Positions 56,868 to 64,000 of a DNA stretch of 64,000 bases are shown one piece after another (positions within the stretch are counted from its first letter, which is position 1; every line of letters starts with the position of its first letter). Both the position numbers and the translations under genes were made by a program. The notes below the pieces were generated by a model. The model did no database searches, was not told the origin of the DNA, and saw only the letters and a program-made list of their open reading frames with translations. The DNA is from Pictodentalium vernedei (Eukaryota > Mollusca > Scaphopoda > Dentaliida > Dentaliidae). The DNA is taken from assembly GCA_031216915.1 (NCBI GenBank), contig CM062293.1, positions 147,940,285 through 148,004,284 of the forward strand, read 5' to 3'.

Positions 56868-57116
56868 ATGGCTCCATCGATCTTCATCAGTATTTCTTTA
56901 GAAGAGGAACTGGCCGATAAAATATGGATTTATATTATAAAACACCCTGTAATTAACCTCTTAATCGGAGGAAGTACCAGAGAATTCCATGGTTTTTGTA
57001 CCTATCAAATTAATGGAACACATTGTGACAAAATTCTTCTGAGTGCATACCCACTCGACGACAAGAAAAAAATCGTACACATTATATGGAATGAAGTCGT
57101 CGCAATCAGTCCGTAA
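56868..57116 (+). CDS. Possible small protein, 82 aa, unrecognised
   Basis: The frame starts MAPSIFISISLEEELADKIW, continues with LIGGSTREFHGFCTYQINGT and ends with IVHIIWNEVVAISP followed by TAA. Composition is protein-like (alternating hydrophobic strands, two cysteines, a possible NGT glycosylation site), with no signal peptide and no family I recognise. The ATG follows an A/T-rich stretch; a MITE begins 25 bp after the stop. A 52-bp piece of this frame (56947-56998) is copied exactly at 61919-61970. It may be an exon, a short gene or a fragment of an older repeat. Confidence 0.3.
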   Translation: MAPSIFISISLEEELADKIWIYIIKHPVINLLIGGSTREFHGFCTYQINGTHCDKILLSAYPLDDKKKIVHIIWNEVVAISP

Positions 57117-57140
57117 TCTAAAATTGTGTTACTGAATGTG

Positions 57141-57530
57141 ATTTAGCCCTTTACCTAACGAATCGACACACGCGCCTCCTAATTTACAAATTGAGCAGTT
57201 GAACAAAAAACATTCCAAAAATTTTAACAAAACCATATCACGTGACTCCTTCGTTTTTAAGCTTGTTCTCATCGGAAATTAATTGATATGTTTTTGTTTT
57301 TTTCGCGGGGGGGGGGGGGGGGCAAGTTAATTAGGAAGCTCTATTTCTACCGTGCAATCTGCCCTGATTTTAAATTTTAAAACAACACGTCCGCTTCTTA
57401 ACACGATATCACAATTTGGTGAGGGCGTTCCAGTGATGGATCACGTCATATGATTTTGTGGAAATTTTTTTAAAATTTGAAAAAATAATAATTAAAATAA
57501 CAAATGTTGATATTCTATGGGTAACTGGTT
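57141..57530 (+). mobile_element. TTAA hairpin MITE, subfamily B, enlarged and decayed
   Basis: It starts TTAGCCCTTTACCTAACGAA then TCGACACACGCG. The palindrome is lost: a poly-G run (57307-57322) and about 100 bp of other sequence sit where the centre should be, followed by a recognisable right arm (GTCATATGATTTTGTGG) to 57530. Confidence 0.75.
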
Positions 57531-57706
57531 TATGAAATGCACAGAATGACAGACGCGTGTGAATGGGTTAATCGATATGGCACGAGTGCCATGGCGGAAG
57601 GATAAAACGAGAGGCTGCTTGCTTCGAGATTTATCCTTCCGCAGTGGCACAAGTGCTATATAGATCAACCCATTCACGCGCGTGTGTCGTTCTGTGTTTA
57701 TTACAC
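57527..57706. mobile_element. TIR element related to family J
   Basis: The ends GCACAGAATGACAGACGCGT then GTGAATGGGTTAATC are inverted at 57660-57706, with an inner palindrome of GCACGAGTGCC/GGAAGGATAAA type. The GTGAATGGGTTA block is shared with family J at 49.4 kb. Confidence 0.8.
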
Positions 57707-58276
57707 ACCTTCGTGTCTATAAAAAAACAATTATTGGAACGACAACAATTCGTTTGAATCTATCAACAAAAACACCACATTTTATCGCCAACCAAATATG
57801 CCCGTGTTAATATTTCGTCCCAGTGTGTTCTATGAGCTTACTAGCACATAGAACGCATTGGAATTCAGGGGACAGCTTTCTACTATCGCCAGCAATTCAA
57901 ATTGTAATTGCGTTGCACGATTTGTAGAAAGTCCCAGTGAAATTTCGCTTCTACTTAAAAATAGTTCGTCAACGATTTCCGTTCCGCACACGTGTGGAAT
58001 AGATTTTCATTTTCCGCATGGCTTATTGTTGCTGTAAATGGGGATTACATAGAACCGGCGAGTAATAAAAAAGGAAGGAACGAGCTTTACTGAACTTATC
58101 CTAAATTTCGAGTTTTTCTTGTGTGGCTGTTGCAAACAAACTAAGGATTAGAAAACATCAACCATTACTAAACAAATGTGACAGACAACAGAGTACCAAT
58201 ACTTCCCCATATACTAGTCTGTGACTTCCCATTGGGATGAACTCACCTAGTCTGTTTCATTGAGAAATCAAAGCAG
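57707..58276. other. Unassigned stretch
   Basis: Contains a small inverted pair TGTTCTATGAGC/GCACATAGAACG near 57828-57858; nothing else recognised. Confidence 0.45.
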
Positions 58277-58420
58277 TTATGGCTGACAATTTTCGTCATT
58301 GGAAGAGATTTACAGAGAAAGTTTACTCCCCTAATTTCCTAAAGCTGTCAGTAAATGTAGTACTATACTAAGAGTATGGGGATGTTATAAAGATTGAAAT
58401 TTCAAAATGTTAGTGTGATG
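58277..58420 (+). repeat. Dispersed repeat O, copy 1
   Basis: GGCTGACAATTTTCGTCATT, CTAATTTCCTAAAGCTGTCA and AAGATTGAAATTTC recur at 63578-63712; the first part also recurs, inverted, at 62326-62392. Confidence 0.75.
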
Positions 58421-58557
58421 CAGCCAAATCTATGCCAAACATATTTCTTATTATAAAGAGAGTAACGTGTTAACCACAAGTAAAGTCTTCTTATCCCACC
58501 GCTCACTAATGTCGAAATACCAAAATTTCAAGTTGCACATTTCTTTCACGATGCAGC

Positions 58558-58796
58558 AATTGTCAGCTAATCGACATTCTAACTCTTCTCTGTTCAAGCT
58601 CCGCTCAAGCAGGGTTACAGTGGTTGAAGACAAGTGCACCATCGACGCGTAGTACGCCTTAGTACAGGACGTCATCGTGCCACCTGTGTAGGTAATCGGG
58701 ATCAAGGACACAACGCGGGTCGCCCCGGACGGGGATTGAACTCGGGACCTCTAGCATAGAAGTCCAACAGTCTACCACTGAGCCACCGCGCTCCCG
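58558..58796 (-). mobile_element. tRNA-headed SINE, copy 9, tail deleted
   Basis: The head on the minus strand reads GGGAGCGCGGTGGCTCAGTG with B box GAGTTCAATCCC, of the second head type also seen at 61.0 kb. The body breaks off after about 240 bp. Confidence 0.85.
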
Positions 58797-58915
58797 AAGT
58801 TTGTGAAATGATGCGCGCATCGATGATATAAATTCACTAACATTTTGAAATTTCAATCTCAAAGTGTACTCTTAGCGTTGGTGAGTGTGATACTGATAGA
58901 GATACTTAACCCTTT

Positions 58916-59155
58916 AGCAACGTAACGGCCAAAACCGGCCAGCGCTATTCTCAAAAATCGCCAATTAATTTTCAAAATATTTTCATTTTTTGTCTCAAAA
59001 ACATAGGTTATGACCACTCGTTGAAACGAGCTCGTCGAGCTCGTTCCAACGAGGGGTCATAACCTATGTTTTTGAGACAACAAATGAAAAAAATTAGTTA
59101 TTCAAGAATTTTTTTTGCAAGTGTCGTCTGCTTTTCATGTTAGGTAAAGGGTTAA
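58916..59155 (+). mobile_element. TTAA hairpin MITE, subfamily A
   Basis: TTAA lies at both ends; CCCTTTAGCAACGTAACGGC; perfect arms apart from one stem mismatch (GTTGAAACG); G-C variable position. Confidence 0.95.
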
Positions 59156-59169
59156 TGACGGATTATCTG

Positions 59170-59455
59170 TGAACTAGTTGCTTCTAATCGGCTTGACATG
59201 AAAGCCAAGTTTCCCTTTCTTACTTTTCATAAACAAAAACAACGGACAGCTCCAGGAGATGTCTGTTGTTTTCGGTTATGAAAAAAAGTAACAAGAGGAA
59301 ACTTGGCTTTATTTTCTACTGATGTCATCGGACACAGCTGATTTCTCAACAATTACTTGCTTCTTTATTGGACCTTTATCTCTCGTCTATTAATTTTAAG
59401 GTAGAGAACTTTATCGAAAGTCTATTTTCATGCCAATATTAGTCAGGGGTAGAAC
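59170..59455. mobile_element. Family G hairpin MITE, copy 2
   Basis: CCAAGTTTCCCTTTCTTACT and CATAAACAAAAACAACGGAC pair with TGTCTGTTGTTTTCGGTTAT and AGAGGAAACTTGGC. Tail AACTTTATCGAAAGTC as in copy 1. Confidence 0.85.
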
Positions 59456-60022
59456 TGTATTTCTCATTTGCAAACGAGTATTGCAACACATCTAAAAAAA
59501 ACGTGGAATGCAAAAAAGAAAACTTTCATCAGAAAACTGTTTGTTCTTGTAAGTGAAGAAGGAAGTGACTAACAAACTCCCGTTGAATGTTGCTTCGATT
59601 TTTTGAAAAATGTGCTGTTGTTTATTTAGAAATAGGACGAGATTGAGGGTGAATTCATACTCGAACTATATTTATTTCGTTTCCTTTCAATTTATTATCG
59701 ATTCCAGAAGTATTTTGGAAATTCTCCCTCGGGTAATTAAATCAGAGCAATTTGCAACAAGATCAGTGTGAATACAAGGACCAATACCACACAATGCATA
59801 ATCTGAAAGAATCTTGCAGATTGAACAACTAACGGCAGTGGTTTTCGAAGGAAGACAACTGCTTTCAGCTTTGGTTTAATCTCGATAGGCAGAAGCCGAA
59901 AGAATACACACACACGAAAAGCGGGCTACAGACATATTCCGACTTTTTAACTTCAGGGAGAGAAAATGAGAAAACACGGACGTAAAAGGAAAATTCTGAA
60001 ATATTTTGTGTGGTATATTTGA
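59456..60022. other. Unassigned stretch
   Basis: No repeat or gene recognised. Confidence 0.45.
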
Positions 60023-60316
60023 TTGATGTGGCAAGAAATCTGTTTCTTCGCTTTAGGCGTCTCGGAATTCAAGGGTTCTTGTATTTCATTGTGTTATCCA
60101 CCCAATTCAGTATTTGAACAAACACCCTGCATAATTCCCAATGTATTGAATGTTTTCCTTAACGACAGCGAATTAATTCAATATAGACGTGAAAAGGGAC
60201 TACTCTATCTTATTTGTATACCCTTCGAAGGCTTGTCACAGAGCCACTTCGAACTATTAACCTTGTATATTAAATATGAGTTGAAAAAACCTACAGAACG
60301 CAGTGTTTACACATGA
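60023..60316 (+). CDS. Possible protein or exon, 97 aa, unrecognised
   Basis: The frame reads MMWQEICFFALGVSEFKGSC, then PCIIPNVLNVFLNDSELIQY, and ends IKYELKKPTERSVYT followed by TGA. Composition is protein-like, with no repeat overlap visible. CTTTAG/GCGTC near 60056 could be a splice acceptor, making this a terminal exon starting around residue 12. No domain recognised. Confidence 0.3.
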   Translation: MMWQEICFFALGVSEFKGSCISLCYPPNSVFEQTPCIIPNVLNVFLNDSELIQYRREKGLLYLICIPFEGLSQSHFELLTLYIKYELKKPTERSVYT

Positions 60317-60384
60317 AGTCTGACTCTTTTGACAACAGTACTGTATAATACATGGATTATATTTATTCTCATGTCCAAGCTTAC

Positions 60385-60429
60385 CTTTTTACTACAAGTA
60401 ACGTCTGCTAGATCTCCATTATTTGAACG
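60385..60429 (-). CDS. Candidate 45-bp mini-exon
   Basis: On the minus strand TTATTCTCAG precedes CGTTCAAATAATGGAGATCT and the segment ends AGTAAAAAG/GTAAGC. One frame reads RSNNGDLADVTCSKK. The donor is strong, the acceptor is moderate and the length is a multiple of three. It lies on the same strand as the mini-exons at 36.8 and 45.0 kb and could belong to the same gene. Confidence 0.4.
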
Positions 60430-60989
60430 CTGAGAATAACACAATAATAATTTATTATCAAGGCTGCAGCCAGGTGCAATCCTACAGAATGAGACCCACC
60501 AAGGCTATTTATACGACTTTATGACTAATACCCAGTGGAGATGTTTCGTATAGGGATGAACCATTTGTCCCCACCCACAAGCAATATGCTTTACTCCACA
60601 TGCCCTCACACCCTCACACACACAAACACAAATGCTACCTGCCCTAAGTGGAGACACTGTTGCCCATAATGTGGCGCCGAAAGATAATACCTCTGCTAGA
60701 ATGGGCGGCTGTATAGCCGGCGTTTCGTTGTTTGCGTATTTTTGTTCCCACAACCAGGGTCATACAAAGTGTGAAACAATTTACTCGTAGAGAAGTGTAC
60801 ACTTCCAGTGGAGAACAATTGAGCAGCGGTACGTGACTATCCAACTTTCTTACTTAATGACCGATCTCAAACGGAGCTTCAATTCTGTTCATTTTGGCTG
60901 AATATACAAGTATACCATCTATGTGCCAAACTTCTTGTGTAAGTAAGCTCCCACTAGAGAAGGTGAGATCATGTATTCTGGTCAGTGCT
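60430..60989. other. Unassigned stretch
   Basis: A CACACA tract near 60610-60630; no gene recognised. Confidence 0.45.
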
Positions 60990-61001
60990 ACATCGCGAGT
61001 G

Positions 61002-61358
61002 GGGAGCGCGGTGGCTGAGTGGTAGACTGTTGGACTTCTATGCTAAAGGTTTCGAGTTCGATCCCCGTCCGAGACGACCCGCGTTGTTTTCTTGGACAAG
61101 GCACTTTATCCCGGTTGCTTACATGAGGGCACGATGACGCCGTGTACTAAGGCGTACTGTACGTCGTTGGTGCACATATCTTCAACTGCTGTAACCCCGC
61201 TTGAACGGAGCTTGAGCAGATAGAATGTTGGGGAGTTGACAGTTGCTCGTCGATGCTCGGTGGTTCTCTCCGGCTTCCACCACCCGTATAACTTCACGGT
61301 CACGATTAGCCATTGTGCATAAGTATGTGACCTTCAAAACCAATAAATAATAATAATA
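61002..61358 (+). mobile_element. tRNA-headed SINE, copy 10
   Basis: Head GGGGAGCGCGGTGGCTGAGT with B box GAGTTCGATCCC, body, and an (AATA)n tail. Target duplication ACATCGCGAGTG (60990-61001) and ACACCGCGAGTG (61359-61370). Confidence 0.95.
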
Positions 61359-61477
61359 ACACCGCGAGTGACGTCGGTTAGATTCAAAATCACGACCGCT
61401 GATGCGCTCAGAAACCGACGCGCTGTCCAATGAACCAATGCAGGCGTACATATACAAATATATACTGTCAAAAAACA

Positions 61478-61525
61478 GCTTCTGTGTTTTTATACAACCC
61501 TACAGGAAAATGCCTAAAGTTCTTT
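61478..61525 (+). repeat. 48-bp segment repeated inverted at 63752-63800
   Basis: GCTTCTGTGTTTTTATACAA then CAGGAAAATGCC pairs with GGCATTTTCCTG and TAAAAATACAGAAGC. Both read in one frame as similar peptides (SFCVFIQPYRKMP and SFCIFILLDRKMP). Confidence 0.75.
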
Positions 61526-61689
61526 GCCTCTTTCTTTCGCGATGGTGTTGTTACACTAATATGAAAGTTTTTATTCTTTTCAGTAAAAAATTAGCAAATC
61601 TAACCCCTAGGCTATTATATTAATGGAAAGGATAGTGTCTGTATCAGACTTATTCTTGGAAGGTAGTGGACACTCTGGTTTTCTACTTA

Positions 61690-61795
61690 TATGTACGTAT
61701 ATATATGTATGCATATATGTGTCTGTGTGTATGCATATATGTATGTACGTGTTTGTGTATGTATATGAATGTCTATATATGTGTGTATGTTTACT
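61690..61795. repeat. (ATGT)n/(ATGC)n-type microsatellite
   Basis: Interrupted GTATATATGTATGCATATAT-like tract of about 100 bp. Confidence 0.9.
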
Positions 61796-61842
61796 ACCCC
61801 AAACCTCCAACCACATTTCTACATAATTTATTTATCTGACCT

Positions 61843-61920
61843 TACGTAACGGCCAAAACCGGCCAGCGCTATTCACAAAAATCACCAATTAAGTTTCATT
61901 ATTTTTTTCATTTTTTGTCT
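61843..61920 (+). mobile_element. TTAA hairpin MITE, subfamily A, left half only
   Basis: CTTACGTAACGGCCAAAACC to TTCATTTTTTGTCT, then the sequence stops abruptly where the palindrome should start. Confidence 0.85.
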
Positions 61921-61970
61921 GTAATTAACCTCTTAATCGGAGGAAGTACCAGAGAATTCCATGGTTTTTG
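61919..61970 (+). repeat. 52-bp exact copy of 56947-56998
   Basis: From CTGTAATTAACCTCTTAATC to ATTCCATGGTTTTTG every base matches the piece within the frame at 56.9 kb. It bridges a half MITE and a headless SINE. Confidence 0.95.
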
Positions 61971-62316
61971 CACTTCTATGCTTGAGGTTCCGAGTTCGAT
62001 CCCCGTCCAGGACGACCCGCGCTGTGTGCTTGGGCAAGGCACTTTATTTCGGTTGCCTACATGGGGGCATGATAACGCCGTGTACTAAGGCGTACTGCAC
62101 GTCGATGGTGTACATATCTTCAACCGCTGTAACCATGCTTGACCGGAGCTTGAACAGAGTTAGAATGTTGAGGAGCTGACAGTTGCTCGTCGATGCTTGG
62201 TGGTTTCCTCCGGGTACTCCGGCTTCCTCCACCCGTAAAACTGTCACAGTCACGATTAGCCATTGGACATAAGTATGTGACCTTAAACACCAATAAATAA
62301 ATAAATAAATAAATAC
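61971..62316 (+). mobile_element. tRNA-headed SINE, copy 11, head truncated
   Basis: It begins inside the tRNA-like head (ACTTCTATGCTTGAGG, B box GAGTTCGATCCC) and continues to a (AAAT)n tail. The 5' third of the head is missing. Confidence 0.9.
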
Positions 62317-62325
62317 TGAATAGAA

Positions 62326-62392
62326 ATTTAAGGGTAGTAACTTTCCTGCAAATCTCTCCAAATGACGAAAATTGTCAGCCATGTTTGGTTGA
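62326..62392 (-). repeat. Dispersed repeat O, inverted fragment
   Basis: The minus strand reads GGCTGACAATTTTCGTCATT then GGAGAGATTTGCAGGAAAG, matching the start of repeat O at 58277. Confidence 0.75.
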
Positions 62393-62657
62393 ATGCGAGG
62401 CGTTTTCCCCATAAATCCGAGATATTTAAATGAACGCGTTTATTGGTAGTGCTGAGCATTTGGTGTAAATAATAAAGTGTGTAATTGCAGTGGTAACGAT
62501 TTAACATTCATGCCACGAATGGCTTGCTGAAATAATATGAAATTATATCGAGAAGTCAGTGATATCAGTCTGCTGATTTTTTTTTTTTTTTACTTGTGAC
62601 CCTGTTTTTCATTTTTGATACCTTTCGATGTTTGGCAGTATTCTGCGTACGTCTTTT

Positions 62658-62901
62658 TTAACCCTTTACCCAAAGTAACGAACAAAACCGATCATACAAA
62701 AAACACCATTCAATTTTAATTTTTTTAATTTTTTTGTTTCAAAAACATAGCTAATGCTCCCCTCACTGGAACGAGCTCAATAAGCTTGTTCCAATGAGAG
62801 GGCCAAAAGCTTTGTTTTTGAGACATAAAATGAAAATATTTAGTTATTCAAAAATTTTGTTTGCAAGTGACGTCTGCCTTTCGTGTCAGGTAGAGGGTTT
62901 T
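62658..62901 (+). mobile_element. TTAA hairpin MITE, subfamily A, diverged
   Basis: TTAA then CCCTTTACCCAAAGTAACGA; the centre CTCACTGGAACGAGCTCAAT pairs with AAGCTTGTTCCAATGAG; right end TCGTGTCAGGTAGAGGG followed by TTTT in place of TTAA. Confidence 0.9.
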
Positions 62902-63171
62902 ACATGACTAATGTGATTAATTTTCATAAATATAGGACCTATTCATAGAATGTTCTTGATCTGTCATTTATTGCATAAGAAATTGAGGCATTGATCTGAA
63001 AGAATATCGAACGCAGTATAACATCTAATTTGCATATTGAAATGACTACAGTTATTTGTGAAAGGTCCGTTCTGTGGGAATAATTCGCCACTTGCTTTAT
63101 TAATTACATTTTATTAATTTAATTTATTTCAGAACTTATTCCAGTATGATATGGGGTAAAGTAATAGATAC

Positions 63172-63216
63172 CTTGACATCCATAAAATTAATACAAGTAA
63201 AATTGATACATGCATG
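63172..63216 (-). CDS. Weak candidate 45-bp mini-exon
   Basis: On the minus strand CCCCCTCCAG precedes CATGCATGTATCAATTTTAC and the segment ends GATGTCAAG/GTATCT. It reads HACINFTCINFMDVK in one frame. The acceptor lies 45 bp from a (GA)n tract rather than a typical pyrimidine tract, and no similarity supports it, so this may be chance. Confidence 0.2.
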
Positions 63217-63260
63217 CTGGAGGGGGTGTCTCCTCACAATAATAACATGAACTGTAGCTG

Positions 63261-63262
<2 letters not shown>

Positions 63263-63332
<70 letters not shown>
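63263..63332. repeat. (CT)n microsatellite
   Basis: About 35 uninterrupted CT units. The RERERE-like minus frame is an artefact of it. Confidence 0.98.
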
Positions 63333-63335
<3 letters not shown>

Positions 63336-63577
63336 CTCCGATATCCATCTAAGAGCAATGACCAAGTGCTTGTGATACAAGTAATAGAACACAATAGTGC
63401 ATACACAACATGCCGAGTGTCATGGTGCACTCCATTTTGTGGGTTTTGCATACAGATGTCGGCAAAGAAAGGTAAATGTGGTAATATTTTGTGAATAGTC
63501 GAGCGATTGTTGAATAATAATATGACTATACGGGAGGAATAGACAATAGGAACACCTCCTATAATAATCAAAAAAGA

Positions 63578-63712
63578 ACTTGGCTGACAATTTTCGTCGA
63601 TGGAAGATATTTATGGGAAAGTTAGCTCACTTTAATTTCCTGAAGCTGTTAGTAAATTTAAAATTAAGAGTATGGGAATTTCATATAAAGATTGAAATTT
63701 CGAAATCTTAGC
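63578..63712 (+). repeat. Dispersed repeat O, copy 2
   Basis: GGCTGACAATTTTCGTCGAT, TTAATTTCCTGAAGCTGTTA and AAGATTGAAATTTCGAAATC match copy 1 at 58277-58420. Confidence 0.75.
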
Positions 63713-64000
63713 GATTTTGTATCATCGATGTGCGAATCATTTCACAAACATCAGGCATTTTCCTGTCGAGTAGTATAAAAATACAGAAGCTGGCTTTTTT
63801 ACAATTTCTTTCCCCAATCAGTTTGGACGTTTGAATACTATTTTCCGTTGAAACAGTGTGTGCATGGTGACATATAATACTGACATTGCCCTTTCCATTA
63901 ATATAAAAGACTGGGAGGTGAGAGTTGACAATTTTGTTCCTGGGACGATTAAAAATTTGCAAATTATTGTAAAAACACAGCCTCGTACACCAAAGATCCA

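Noticed and set aside
63136-63348. RERERE-rich protein
   Set aside because: Translation of the (CT)n microsatellite.

Overview
This is an AT-rich, intron- and repeat-dominated animal nuclear sequence, most likely from a marine invertebrate. The grounds are tRNA-headed SINEs with target-site duplications, dense hairpin MITEs, minisatellite-bearing elements of the pearl/Helentron type known from bivalves, foldback elements, and vertebrate-style splice signals. I cannot fix the phylum; a lophotrochozoan is my guess. No bacterial-type operons, rRNA genes, bona fide tRNA genes or CRISPR arrays are seen.

The only long open reading frame is on the minus strand at 8429-11044 (871 codons). It combines a transposase-like N-terminal region, a PIN/FEN1-XPG-like nuclease region with its acidic residues intact, and a C-terminal cysteine-rich CXC domain. 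It sits inside a previously unmarked pair of inverted repeats (about 7733-7834 and 11535-11636) flanked by TA on both sides, so it is a roughly 3.9 kb autonomous-looking DNA transposon. This is the best candidate for an undescribed system in the window.

Repeats by region. 0-7.7 kb: a TTAA element with 200-bp inverted ends (987-1950), two Harbinger-like MITEs with TTA/TAA duplications (one split by a nested minisatellite element), and a 195-bp palindrome lodged in the loop of another MITE. 11.6-18 kb: a decayed tandem repeat split by a SINE, then TTAA hairpin MITEs. 18-20.5 kb: a 2.45 kb foldback element. 20.5-44.5 kb: SINEs, TTAA MITEs of several families and a broken Tc1-like transposase (40.1-40.8 kb). 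45.5-48 kb and 51.1-53.2 kb: two further minisatellite elements with matching ends. 53-64 kb: hairpin MITEs, nested insertions, SINEs and a (CT)n tract.

The most abundant resident is a TTAA-targeting, piggyBac-like MITE superfamily (about 23 copies; two subfamilies here called A and B). Both share the terminus CCCTTTACCTAAC and a central palindrome around GAGCTC, but have unrelated arms. One palindrome position occurs as G-C, A-T or T-A pairs in different copies.

Host coding sequence is scarce. Minus-strand mini-exons with good splice sites are proposed at 36818-36864, 44987-45028, 60385-60429 and (weaker) 63172-63216; the first two encode related peptides with synonymous differences, suggesting a long minus-strand gene. 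A few short reading frames (33.8, 37.1, 56.9, 60.0 kb) are listed with low confidence.
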